The notes beneath the pieces are model-generated. The model was not told the origin of the DNA, ran no database searches, and saw nothing but the letters and a program-made list of their open reading frames with translations. This document shows positions 13,254-25,305 of a DNA stretch of 64,000 bases, piece after piece. Numbering within the stretch: position 1 is the first letter of the stretch; the number at the start of each line of letters is the position of its first letter. Made by a program: the position numbers and the translations under genes. This DNA comes from Protonemura montana (Eukaryota > Arthropoda > Insecta > Plecoptera > Nemouridae): NCBI GenBank assembly GCA_947568835.1, contig OX387609.1:7579660-7643659 (forward strand), given 5' to 3'.

Positions 13254-13281
13254 CCCCCCCCCCCCCCCCCCCCCCCCCCCC
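13254..13281. repeat. C28 homopolymer
   Basis: Twenty-eight consecutive C, the longest homopolymer in the window; G28 on the FAM43 sense strand. Confidence 0.9.
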
Positions 13282-13651
13282 ATGAAAACCACAGAAACGA
13301 TTGGAGTGAATTTTCACCCAACTGCCACGAGTAGAGTGATTAGAGTGGTTTTCACTTCATTTCAATCACGTGCTAATCATCTTTCAGAAAGTGAAACTTT
13401 AGTTTAACTCGTGAAGTGTACCTAGCCGTAATTACTGGCCAGCAAACGCTGAGCGGTCGTACAAGTTTTACATCGTCTGAAAGTTGAGTGGATATTACGC
13501 CATCGATGCACATTTCTGCAGTATCTGGGGTGCATCGCCGATCTGAAGTGCATTCACAAATAATGCGCTTTTTCAGCATTCGGTAATTTGTTTTACTATT
13601 TTTTTTTATATTTTACAATTTTCTTAACTCCTAGATAAAGTAGGAATCAAC

Positions 13652-14052
13652 CGAACGGTTTGACGTTTTGGAAACACCGGTTCTCATGAGATAACCGAAG
13701 TTAAGCAACACTGCGCTGCGTCAGGTATTAGATGGGTGACCATACACATGACCAATTCTGTTCGGGAGAGAGGTTAGAGGGATGAAAGTTAGTACAGCAA
13801 CTTCATTCGCCTTGCTTATCAACATCTCAACGGCATGGATTTTTGGAGGAATCCTGCTGTTCGAGTTGTACCGTCTTTCGGACGGGACGTTAAGCCGGTG
13901 TTCCCTTGGCTACGTGCCGGCACCGGGTTTCCCCCTCTCCTTTCTAGGCTATGTAAGGTTCATCATCCACTCATTCACCGACGCCATTAGACCAGTGCCG
14001 CAGGGCTCGTCAAAACAGCGTGCCGTTAAACATTACAAATCAATGAATCAAT
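13652..14052 (+). mobile_element. 5S rRNA-derived SINE, near full length (copy 1)
   Basis: The 5' head matches 5S rRNA: ACACCGGTTCTCATGAGAT, then CCGAAGTTAAGCAACACTG (box A region) and GATGGGTGACC (box C). The body carries GGAGGAATCCTG and GTGCCGGCACCGGG, and the tail ends GCCGTTAAAC..AATCAATGAATCAAT. The 5S internal promoter would be read by TFIIIA and RNA polymerase III. The left flank 'aaagtaggaatcaacc' recurs imperfectly right after the tail and is itself followed by a second head-like stretch. Confidence 0.88.
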
Positions 14053-14099
14053 TAAAGTGGGAATGAACCAAATTGTTTTGGAAACAACCAATCTCACGT

Positions 14100-16399
14100 T
14101 ATTTATTTGCTGATATTGTAAGTAATTCAATTTATTTATTTATTTTATTTATTTATTGGTCTTTTTTACACGAGGCGAAGTTCGGGTTACCCCGCTCTTC
14201 CACTTAAGCTCTACTGTTAAAATTAAATATCTTTCGTTCTTACTACAACAATGCTGCTACAAAATATGGTAGGTACTTGCTACACAACACTTTTGCTAGA
14301 TTTGGTAAATGTATATTTTTTTCTTATTTTTTAAATTTTAAATCAAGTCTGATTATTTGTATTGTTTGACATGAGTTTAGTTCTTTGACCTGCGTGCTCC
14401 CATGCAAATAATTTAAAAATACTTTTTTTTGAACGAGTGAAAGCTTTTTTTGACACTTGACAAACGACCTAACTTTTCTCTCTCCTAATTTCTATTCTTC
14501 GTTCTTTATAAACTCATGAGTAAATGTTTGCATTCAAAGTGCGCATGGTCCATGAATTACCGTAAGACGTGACATGAAGTGGTGTACACCAAGTGTCATG
14601 ACTAAACAGTTCGGACTCAACTGAGACAATAGAGCTTGTTAATGAGTCGTCTACGCTTTTTCTATCGAATGTTTTTTTGTATGACGTTTAGTACAATTGT
14701 CTTCTTGAGAAACGTGACAGGTATTGCGCGTTGGAACGGTCTGGTGGTAAAACGACACAAAGATAATTGGAGGGATGAAACATCCCAAATTCAACCAGCT
14801 GGACTATAAAAAAATACACCTCTCAAAGCAAACAAAAATCGGGTAATATCCTAATTGCAGATATGGTGTTTGATACTAAAGCTATGATTTTTTTTTTATA
14901 ACTGTTAAAATATTAGATTATTTCTTCTCTAGATACACCAAAATAAAGAAAAACCCATTCGAACAACCAAATAATTTCAGAGATGCCACTTTTTTAGACT
15001 CAATCTAATTTCTAAACCAATTTTGGAGCAAATACACGTCTAGTTGAAGGTAACTTAGATATGGAAACGTTGCTAATGTGAGAAGGTTCTAAGGCAGATT
15101 TTTCCCTACAGTTGTAATGGCTTCACCCTTCTCCATCACCCTTCCCAAGCCCCCCGGCCTCACGGCATTGAGCCGAAGAGGGTGTTTCGTCGATTGGCAA
15201 TACAAGCGTAGCGTTCTCGAAATCGTAATTAATCAAACTAATTGGTGCAGATCGTGATAAATTTTATACGTTGCGCAAGAAGAGACAGATCATGTCACGT
15301 TGGCGTAATTACATCCCTATCTCATTACACCTGGAACAACGTGGACGCAAACGTGGATAATACTGTTTTGATTCGTGTTATATGATTTTCTGTTTACTGA
15401 AATGTGAAGCGATATGAAATTGATGATGGAACGGAATGAATTCGTAGAATTAGTGGAAATTAAATCAAGAAGGAATATTGCAGAAAACAAACACGGTATT
15501 GTGTATTAGGTAAGGAATTGGCAACGACCAAAATTTGAACCAAGACCAAACCAAAACCAAAGCCAAAACTGAAGCTACAGTTCAGTAATTTCAGAGCTGG
15601 GCCACCTCCACCCCTAAACGCTGAAAAAACTAACAAACAACAAACTAAACGCCATCTGCTAACAAAAAATAGTTTTTCACAAAAACAAACCCCTCAATAA
15701 AAAATGCACCATGGTCAACAAACTCAAAACTCTAAAAACAATTCAAACACTTGAAAATCAATCCCACATCCAATCCCTGACCTCACGAAACACCTTACAA
15801 TCCCAACGGGACAGATTTCCCCCCCTTCCAAGCCAGGCATCGACCACTCAAGCTCACAGGACACGGGACTAGGAGCCGTAGGGCAGTCATCCCACTTCCT
15901 TGCTCTACCCGTGCAATCAGTCTCGCTCTAGTGGTCACAATCTGCATAAATACTAGAGTTACCCACGGCTTCTTCTCGGCGTAACAGAAGCATTTGTTTG
16001 TAGTGCAAATACACTCTGAATGCACAGTGACAGCGTTCTATGAGATTTCTTGCACGAATAGTCCAAACATTGGGCGATTCATTAGAGTAATATTATGCGA
16101 ACATGTATTGCTAACCTATAAGGTTAGTAACCTAATCCAATGCTACGCTCGTAAACAGATGTGTTAATATACGTTTAAATACGAGCTCATTACTTTAGTT
16201 GTTATTACTTTATTACTTTTCTTATGTAAAAGTATGTAAGACTGACTAACTTATTAATCGTGATATCTTGATTTGTGATTTACACAGGCAAAAGAAATAA
16301 AATAAACCGAAATGTAGAAATATTGCGGTACCAAAAAGAGTGCTACGAAATATTTTCGTTTTATCCGTTTTTTTTTTTTTTTTTGTTATCTTATGTGCA
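14100..16399. other. Intronic stretch without recognised gene
   Basis: Holds a CCAAAACCAAAGCCAAAACT-type simple repeat near 15540-15570 and a GC-richer patch at 15795-16025 with no recognised identity. Confidence 0.55.
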
Positions 16400-16480
16400 T
16401 TTATATGCAATCGTTAGGTCCCAGGTTCGAATCCCGATTTGGTCGCATATTATTCCAGTCACAGTTCCCCACCATCCATA
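16400..16480 (+). repeat. tRNA-like B-box single unit
   Basis: Carries GGTCCCAGGTTCGAATCCCG (16418-16437), a near-perfect B-box. No matching A-box or acceptor stem was found, so it is likely a tRNA-derived SINE fragment rather than a tRNA gene. A second singleton, TTAGTTCGATCCCCGATC, lies at 16966-16983 and a third, GGGTTCGATTCCTGATTGC, at 17660-17678. Confidence 0.4.
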
Positions 16481-16549
16481 GCTTGCTGCTTTCAGCTCAT
16501 TGATGTGAAAGCTTACAGATGCCAAAATCACAGAGGAGGGACAAAGTTG

Positions 16550-16645
16550 AGGTCAATCACAGAGGGTTTCTACATTTTCAGGAATTGTTACCATGGTACT
16601 TAACTCCCAACTTTATGGAGGTAAGCCTGATCCGGCCCAAGAGGA
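16550..16645 (+). repeat. Dispersed element D, copy 2 (short)
   Basis: GTCAATCACAGAGGGTTTCT, TTTTCAGGAATTGTTACCAT and GGAGGTAAGCCTGATCCGGC. Confidence 0.45.
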
Positions 16646-17188
16646 AATAAAAAAATCCTGCATTGATATAGGAGCGATAGTTAAGTGAAGTACCGTTTGA
16701 AGCATTATGCGAGCCAGGGTTGCAAGTACATGCAATTGTTGTCTGAAACATCACGCGTTATTGATAGCCTGGTGCATTGAATTTCATGACAAGTCAGTTA
16801 TGCAACAATGCGTCATATTATATGCTAGCATAAAACAATTCTTTCCCACAACTGTTCCATTAAAATTATATCAATTACGAAATAAACTTAACTACGCCAA
16901 CAGCAGTTACCAGACACATCTTTGATTTCACCAAAATCTTCCTGTGAATGGAATCCCCTTGGACATTAGTTCGATCCCCGATCATGGCGTGGCTCGCTAC
17001 GCACCGACACCTGTCCAAGTGGAGAACGCTTCGACTCTGCCGCGAGGAATGTAGACTAACGGTCTCAAGAAAGCGCCGGCCACGACTTGAACTGCGTTTG
17101 GTCACGATTTAGGAAGCCTTGACTTGTTGGCCTGCACTGCTTAAGAAGGACACTCTCAATATCTATAAGAAAATAGTGAAGGCACTAA

Positions 17189-17455
17189 GCCTTGCATTCA
17201 TAAGGTCTCAGGTTTGATCCTGGTGGTCGGCTATCACGGTAGTGACAGCTCCATGTCTGCCTTGCATTCGGGAGGTCTCAGGTTTGATCCTGGTGGCCGG
17301 CTATAACGGTAGTAAGAACTCCGTGTTTGCCTTGCATTCGGGAGGTCCCAGGTTTGATCCTGGTAGTGAAAGTGCCATGTCTGCCTTGCATTTATAAGGT
17401 CCCAGGTTTGATTCTGGTGGTCGGCTATGTCGGTAGTGAGAGCTCTATGTATGGC
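17189..17455 (+). repeat. 70-bp tandem units with tRNA B-box-like motif (four units)
   Basis: Units start at 17189, 17259, 17329 and 17383 (the third unit lacks 16 bp): GCCTTGCATTCGGGAGGTCT, CAGGTTTGATCCTGGTGGCC, GGCTATAACGGTAGT. The GGTTTGATCC motif is close to the tRNA B-box consensus GGTTCGANNCC, which suggests a tRNA-derived origin, but no complete tRNA fold is visible. Confidence 0.85.
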
Positions 17456-18539
17456 TTCATATTGCCCGTCGTGAAAATCGAGTATATACGGAGCTTAGGG
17501 CGATTGTCCGCTCTTTTTCCAGGGTACAAAAGCAGCAAGTCAAGGCACCCTATCTCGTCGAATTGCTCTATAAGGTCATCGCCGCGGTAAAAGGCATAAA
17601 AATCAGCACTTGGATTGTGTAAAGAGCTTTAGCACGACGCTATCCGATCTTGAAGAGCTGGGTTCGATTCCTGATTGCACTTTTACGATCGGGAAGCTGG
17701 AAGGGAGATTTGGTGAGAGATTTTGTGTGATGGGAAATTACCACGCAAGCCGGATGGTTTGTAAGACTTCGTGAAAGCAGGGGACGAGACTTCAGGGAGT
17801 TCAAATATTGAATTATAATGTTTGCTTCTCTGCAATTCAAAATGTATTAAAAATGAGGAAAACTGTTTCGTCTACTGCGTAAGGAAGAAAATTCATAATT
17901 TTCTTTAATTCAGATTTAGTCGCTTCAAGCCATTTTTTAATTACGTGCATTACCTATGCTAAAAAAATCACTTTTAGGTAAAAGAATCAAAACAGTATTT
18001 TTCTAGTATCTTTGCAGTATAACACTTAAACACAAATATACATAACACCAAGTTGCTTGAAATAGTTGGGATCAAAAACAGAAATCTGTAACCGGACAGT
18101 TAAAAAAATAATAATAATAATTTTTACAGTGCTATGGACCGTAAAAACTGTTTGTAAATTCGAAAATCAAATGCGCTGTGCGTGTTTTTTTTAAATAGCT
18201 TTTCGTCGAAACCGCGTTCTCTTTGTGGATATTAAAAGAAGTAACGATCAGAACTTTGATTGCTTGTTTCCCACACCAAGATCAAGGGTAAGACTTGCGC
18301 AAGATGTAAACAAGGTTTTAAAACCTTGTAGTCAATCGGGAAAGTGAGTTTATTTTCGGTTCACACAAACTCTAGAAGAAGTTAATCGAATTGATCTTGC
18401 GAAATTGAAAGACTTTGAGTTTATCGAGTTGAATTTCGCTTTGATAAAGATCTCCGTCATTATTTACAAGAAACTTTGCGTTTCATAGTGGAAACCAAGA
18501 ACTCACGTGCATTAGGTTTTAAATCTATCAAGTGGCAAT

Positions 18540-18715
18540 TAAGAGGATCTTTGTTCGATTTATTTTCATCTTGTCAGGTGACAACATTTAACCCATCTCG
18601 ACTAGACCATCTAGGCTGTGTTGCCAACTGCAGTAGGCTGTTTTTCAAAGGCAAATATTTACTTCTCCAAATGAAAGTGATCCAAATAGTTTTTTGGAAC
18701 ACACTGTAGTTTGAG
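18540..18715 (+). mobile_element. Dispersed element C, copy 1 (truncated)
   Basis: Contains GAGGATCTTTGTTCGATTTA, CTTGTCAGGTGACAACATTT and CCATCTAGGCTGTGTTGCCA. It shortcuts to AAATATTTACTTCTCCAAAT. Unknown family; no coding capacity. Confidence 0.65.
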
Positions 18716-18719
18716 GTGT

Positions 18720-21510
18720 ATGTGTTAGTGTCTCAAATATAAGGTCTCAAAAAAAGACAGGAATTTGAACTTTCATTTGGTTCGGATTATTTTTTAGTCC
18801 GACGAAACTGTATCACTGTCAAGAATCTTAATTCTGTCAAAGGAAAGCAGGTTTTAAAGGATTTATTTTTGCTATGATTTTTTTATTAATTTCAAGCAAA
18901 ATGTGGAAATATTTTACCTTTAAATCACAAATATTGGGGAATTTAAGGTGCATAAAATACCCTTAATCCAAAGAGTTATTTTTTTATTATGCATGGCGTT
19001 TGACCAAACAATGCAATTTAAAACTATGATAGCAAAAATTTAATTTATCAATTCAATAAAAAATGAAGGGACCACAACGAGTTTTTAAATCCTTAAAAAG
19101 TTTAACTTTTTTAGAGACTAAAAAATGTACTCAGGATGGAAACATATTAAAATATCGACTCTTTATTAGTCAGCTTCTTCCCTTAAACAATTTAAAAGAC
19201 ATCCATCTTTCACTTCGCTGAAAATAATATTTACAACAGCAAAAAAAAACGCCAAATTCAATCACATCATAAAACCTTATCCCATTTACCACTCGCATTT
19301 TGTTAATAACGGGAACACTCAACTTCAAATTGTGCTAAAAATGTTCTATTTCGGTGGCTACCTCGGTCTCGGGTCCCATCCGAGTAAATCAGGTAATTCC
19401 CCAGTTACCACACATATCCCATAAAAAAAAAACACATTTTCTACAAACTCTAAGAATGAACTCAAACTCCCACCCTACCTCCTCCCCCCTAAAAACCAAG
19501 GCATAAATAAACTTTGTGACATATTTACCCCGAGTAAAAGATATCCCCTTAGCAGTGTGACACAGAAAAGTCAAAACTTTTTACTTCCGCATTTCAAAAA
19601 AACATTTATCAAAAGAAATTTGTTTTATTATTTTAAACTTTTTGTTTAGTTTGGTTCTTCTGGAAGCAGGGCATTTAGGATCGTGAGTGTTATTTTTATT
19701 ACAGACTGACGTGAGTAAGGAGCCTAAATCGATGCACGATTCTCTTTTATTGCAATGAAATCAGTAATCGACCCAAAATGTTACTCTTTTTAATTTTTTT
19801 ATTTGCTTGTTTGTTTAAAAAGGTTAGTTTATCAAGCTGATTGATAAAGCCACCGAATTATTCTCGAGTTTGTACAAATTATTACAAAATTTCTGTGGAA
19901 TTCGCTTTTGAGAGTCGTATATGATGAGAAAGTATTTAGGAACGACCGTTTCATAAAAAAAGTTGCTAAATAAGAACCCAGATAAAAAAAAATCATACAA
20001 CTTTTTTAGCCTTAAGCAAGCAAAACATAGTTTTTTTAACTGGTTTCATTTGACTTACATTCGATTTTTTTCTTTAAGCCACATCATTGACTTTCTTATG
20101 AATGAAGTAATACGATTTTTTTTTAAATACGACCTTTTAACAGATTATCTGAATGTGTAACAAGAAATTAGAAAACTGACAAAGAAATTAATTGATTTGA
20201 AAAGAATGTTACAAAAAAAAAAAAAAAAAAATTTTGACTCCGTAAAGCCATTTCAATCTGCAAGCACTATTTTTAACAAAACAATTGCGTTTTTTAAATT
20301 TGTATTTAAAAAAAAAATCAGAATACAAAAAATCAAGCCCATGAACATGTGACATCCCATCATAAATTTGTTCAAACTATCAACACATCTAACTAAAATA
20401 CTCAATAACCTATAAAACATTGAAGGTACAGACACATCATCATCATCGTTATTGACACAGTTTTACTTCCGTGGTAAGATCCTTCGTCTCGACAGGGAAA
20501 GACAATAAATACCAAGTTTTCAAGACACATGTGAGAGTCGGCCCACTTATTTGATTGACGTCGGATTCCCCTCATTCAAACACGCTATAACCCATCGCAT
20601 CACATCACATCAACATTCTTTTATATGTCTTAATATTATTCAATCGTAGCTTTCTTAAACCCAGATCACAGGCCCATAAATCAACGATCAGAATGTGATT
20701 TTCAACAATAAAAAGATAAAAAAAAAACTCTAAACATAGTCATCAAGCAAGGGACTGAGATAATGTATATAAGAATTATAGCAGATCAAAAATGGGATTG
20801 GAATTGGTGATTATGAAATACCTATTGCTGTTAGGGAAATAAAGGAAGTGGACACATTTTGACATGAATGCAAATACTAGAAACGTATACAATATTTTGG
20901 GGTAATGTTAAGTAATTTTTGCAAATGATTGCAAAGGTAATTTTTTTCCAAATGTTCTTTTGCTAGTATGTATCTAATGGGAAATAATGTGAATAGCTAC
21001 AAAGCTAATAAATATCTGAAAAAGTATCGATATATTCTTGTTTTAGAATAGATAGCACTACTTTTCCTCCAGATTGTCGCATTAACAAAAAAATACAATG
21101 GGACTTAAATCAAGTAGATTGAAACGGGGCAAGGTACGAACGACAGACTTCAGCGAAAAAGAAACAATAAGACAATGCCTCTCGTCTCGTGTGTGTATAT
21201 AATCCTGTGAGGGAAAATAGTTTATTTTAGGTTTGCCATCGCGTTTTTGAATTTATATTAGCTCATTTTCCGTGCACTTATTTACCGTCACGTTTTCGGG
21301 AATTGTTATTTCTGTCTAGCTCCGGTATGTCGCTTTACTATATGGACAAATTGTCTTGCACAGAATTAGATTGTTGAGGGAAGATTGGAAACTGATAGAC
21401 TTACTGTAAGCTAGATATTTCCAAATAACTTTGTAGGAATAGTGTATTACAAAAAAGAAGGTGAATTATTGTCTATAATCACGGATTTTTTCAAGTCAAT
21501 AAAATGTCAA
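18720..21510. other. Intronic stretch without recognised gene
   Basis: AT-rich with A and T tracts; nothing recognisable. A further empty stretch is 22005-23750. Confidence 0.6.
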
Positions 21511-21516
21511 TGAAAC

Positions 21517-21722
21517 ATGTTAGCTGTCAGAATTACTTGATTGGGCTTCGTTGTCGAATTTATTGAAGTATACATTTCAGTTTTCTTTCCATGGTGTTTA
21601 CCTGTCAGGAATGGGGTGAGGTTAGGTTTGTGAATTGGCAACACAGCTTAAATGGTAAAATCGAGACGAATTGAAATGCCGACATCAAACAAGTTGAACA
21701 CAAATCGAACAAAGATCCTCCT
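21517..21722 (-). mobile_element. Dispersed element C, copy 2
   Basis: Reverse orientation: ATGTTAGCTGTCAGAATTAC, GGTGTTTACCTGTCAGGAAT, AATTGGCAACACAGCTTAAA and TCGAACAAAGATCCTCCTAA. Read on the FAM43 sense strand it contains CATTCCTGACAGGTAAACAC, a juxtaposed acceptor/donor-like motif. Confidence 0.65.
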
Positions 21723-21744
21723 AATTGTGCTGTTTTTTTAGAAT

Positions 21745-22000
21745 CATATCTACTTTATCTAACCTTAGCACTAGTTTTTACAAAAACTATTTGAACTGGA
21801 TTTTGAACGTTAATTGCATAACAACTTAATTTCCCAACGATTTATAACTTGAACCTGTTACTGTATTAAGGGTTAAAGCAATCTTTTGATAAAGTAACCC
21901 TTAATAAAGTAACAGGGTTACGAAACGTTAAGACATTTAGTTGTTCTTCACTTGGCATTCAAAACCCTCTCAACTGACACTAGAAAACTTTTAAAACCAA
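21745..22000 (+). mobile_element. MITE family A, copy 2
   Basis: CTAACCTTAGCACTAGTTTT then ACAAAAACTATTTGAACTGG and CAACTTAATTTCCCAACGAT. It has an internal inverted repeat (ACTGTATTAAGGGTTAAAGC against AACCCTTAATAAAGTAACAG) and GTTGTTCTTCACTTGGCATT near the end. The centre is a long imperfect palindrome. Confidence 0.65.
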
Positions 22001-23847
22001 TGTAACTGAGTTTTTTAAACGTACCATAGAGTACAGCACATTGATTTAAACACTATGTACCTAATTTATATGTTTGCACAAATTTAGATTGCTATAATTA
22101 TAATTTCAAAGTTAGTACATGATAAAATGTAGTCCATCTGGGAAGAAAAACCAAAAAGTCGCCTTGACTTTGATCTCGTCTGCTAAGGTTCATTGTTGTT
22201 CGTTGTAGACCATGAGAATTAATATCATGGACAAATCATCGAAATTACTAGCTATGATAATTGCACAGGTATTCGACTCTAATTGAAGTAATTTTGAGGT
22301 TATAAGTATAGGGTTTTAAGTGCGGTTGAAATTTCTTTTGATTTAAACAGATCTGAAACAACGCACTGCAGAGACTAAAAAAAAAAACGTATCAGAGTGG
22401 GTAACGTATATGGCACACCTGTCTCTTGACTATATATATACATTTTTTGCAGCCCAATCATTTTTGGGATTGACTATTTCTAATTAATTTATTTAAAATG
22501 GTTCTTACGAAATATTTTTTGATAGGAATCGAGAGTAATTTACATATATATATATAAATGCCGCAGGAACTTTGGCACAGACTTCCGTATCTTTTGAAAT
22601 TGAGCCCAACAGTGATATATTATAATTGAGATCACTTAAATACCGTTTATATCTTGTTTGGTACTGGAAGTGTTTTAGAAATATTAGAAAGAAATCTAAA
22701 ATTTGTATTTTGCCCATGTTTTAAAAGTGCTAGATTAGCCAAGCTAAGCTAAGTTAGCTGATTTAGTACCACGTAATCGTCAAAGGTGTCTGACTTTATT
22801 AGAATTCTAGTTTGATTCTTTTAAATCAATATGGGTTAAAATTTGAAAAGCGTACATATGCTCAGATCTTACATATTTTGGTTTATATTTCAGTTTTCTT
22901 TTCAAGAAACACAGTCAGTTGAATTTCAGTTCATTTTTACAGCCAGTACCGAAACTAATTTAAAATATAACCCATAATATTGATCAAATATACACATAAC
23001 ACTTAAATCAATATCTTACTTATCTAAAGTCTATCTTTAAGTCATCTGGTTTCACTATTTATATCATAATTACCACAGATTTGTACAAAACATGCATAAC
23101 AGTATTTCTATGAATCCAAGGGAAACTATTTTCTTCGAAAACAACAGAGCATGTTTTCAAATCCTCCTACGCTTCCTTGAAACCTTTAGACCGATCAAGG
23201 ATAAACACACCCTAAGGGTACACTCAATGATCTGGTTAAAAATAATCAATCGCCGATTGGTCAAAAGCCGTGTCGAAACGATAACTCAATAATAAAAAAA
23301 ACGGACATCCTATCAGACTGAAACTCTACTTTTTCTCTTTTGTCTAACAGTTTAAAAACTCAGTGACCTCACGCAAGCTAATCAATAGCAGTGACGACCA
23401 CCATTCTATTAATACCGAAATCGCAGCTGACCGTTCAGTGTCAAATGTGGTATAATGCCACTTAACCTCTAAATCTCAGTAGGTGTTTATATATTCAGGT
23501 AGGTTTAAGGTTAGACTGCAACGTTTGTTACGAAATGTCTGGTAAATAGATACAAAAGTCTTCCTATTGAACGCTTCCGGTATGTAAAAGTCGTCAATGC
23601 TGAAACGCATCGAAGGTTAATGAAACTTATAGGTTATTTGTTGGTTTATTTTGCGTACATGCAAATTAATGACAGGAGAGATTGTGGTTATTGTTTGCCT
23701 CATTATTCCAAGGTGTAATCGTTTGTGATGTACAATAAGTTCATAGAGGAAAATACTTGTCCGACAGAAGCGCCACTGGTCGTTTTATTGTAAAATTTAA
23801 GTGCCATTAAAAATTAAAATTAATCTAGAATAGATAAGAAAATAATT

Positions 23848-24268
23848 AACCGAATGTTTGTCTAGTTGGAAACACCGTTTCTCATGAGATCACCGAAGTT
23901 AAGCAACACTGCGCTGGGTCAGGTATTGGATGGGTGAACATCATACACATGACCAGTTCTGTTCGGGAGAGAGGTTGGAGAGATAAAAGTTAGTACATCA
24001 ACTTAATTCGCCTCGCTTATCAACCTCTCGACAGCATGGATTTGTGGAGGAATCCTGTTGTTCGCGTTGTACCGTCCTTCGGAAGCGACGTTAAGCCGGT
24101 GTTCCCCTTGGTGCTCTTCGACGTGCCGGCACCGGGTTGCCCCTCCTACCTTCTAGACTAGGTTACGTTAATCTTCATTATCATGCACTCATTCACCGAC
24201 GCCATTAAACCAGTGCCACAGAGTTTGCTGTCATAATAGTGCGTCACTAAACACAATAGTCAATCAAT
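23848..24268 (+). mobile_element. 5S rRNA-derived SINE, full length with perfect 14-bp TSD (copy 2)
   Basis: The best-defined copy: 421 bp flanked by identical ATAAGAAAATAATT at 23834-23847 and 24269-24282. The head carries CACCGAAGTTAAGCAACACT and GGATGGGTGA. The middle has GACAGCATGGATTTGTGGAG and CGTGCCGGCACCGGGTT. The end has GTGCGTCACTAAACACAATA and a TCAATCAAT tail. The intact duplications make this the youngest-looking insertion in the window and define the element's ends. Confidence 0.92.
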
Positions 24269-24339
24269 ATAAGAAAATAATTGATTTTATTCTAGGACTG
24301 AATCCAAAAAAAATATTTTAAGTATTCATTACCCCAGAG

Positions 24340-24490
24340 ATCAGCCAATCATAGACAGTGTTTCCAGATTTTCAGGTGTTACCATGACGACAACGAATTT
24401 ACCACCAAATGTTTGGGGGTTCAGCTTAAACTCATCTTTGTCTTTATACGGCTCCAAGTTATTTGGACCGTGGCATTCAAATTTGGTTGC
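24340..24490 (+). repeat. Dispersed element D, copy 3
   Basis: ATCAGCCAATCATAGACAGT, TTTCAGGTGTTACCATGACG and GTTTGGGGGTTCAGCTTAAA. It lies just beyond SINE copy 2. Confidence 0.55.
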
Positions 24491-24964
24491 ACCCTAGACG
24501 GTGATCAACTTGATGACAAAACTACACGCATGAATAACGTATGACATCATTTCGTTGTCACATTGTCACATTTGTTGATTCGAATAATTGGCACCAAGAT
24601 GAATTAATATCGCAGGTGTCCACACCTTTATTCTGTCGACGACCATCTTATGTATTCAGCTAATACCAATTGTGGGGATAATTTATTCAAAACCTGGGCA
24701 ACGTTCGATTGACAAAGTTTTCTTCCATTTGCATTTCTATGGGATATTGTTTTCATTACTCTACGTCGCATTTTCATGGAAATAGACCACGCGAAAAGCT
24801 AATCCACGCCGAGCTGACATGACATAGGTGACTTTTCCAGCATAACGTCAATGTATATAATCATGATTTTTATAGTTGGGAAGCATTCTCTAGCATCAAG
24901 GTGCATGTCAACTATGCATATTCTTTTCTAAATTAAAGTAGTGTTTAAGTAGTATCATTGAGTT

Positions 24965-25305
24965 TATAGGTATGGCCAAAGGGCAAGCGTTAATGTTAAA
25001 CTTTCTGCTGAGAAAACTTATCGGTAACACGTGGTAACGGTAGGTGCTACCCGATGGCACTTGGGGCCGTTATTTTTAAAAACTTCTACAATAAAATAAT
25101 TATGATTCAAAATATCGATACAAATAGATATAAATTGAGCGTAAACCAGTCTCAAATGCGAGTAATCTGTGAAAATAACGGTAAGAAATTTCTTAACACT
25201 CGAAACGACGGTGACTCTATTAAGTAGCACCCTCCATTTTAGTCTGTAAAGTTAGACTGCCTTTTTCCTCAAAGACTGTTTAACATTAGCGCTATGGTTA
25301 TACAT
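24965..25305 (-). mobile_element. MITE family B, copy 3
   Basis: Reverse orientation: AGCGTTAATGTTAAACTTTC at the left, then CGGTAACACGTGGTAACGGT, AAACCAGTCTCAAATGCGAG and CTCGAAACGACGGTGACTCT, ending TTTAACATTAGCGCTATGGT. Confidence 0.75.

Noticed and set aside
13670-13760. Real 5S rRNA genes
   Set aside because: The 5S-like heads here and in the other copies are partial, diverged and always joined to the same SINE body, so they are SINE heads, not 5S genes.
17640-17680. tRNA gene
   Set aside because: The B-box is good, but no A-box, anticodon arm or acceptor stem could be folded. The same applies to 11159-11178 and 16418-16437.
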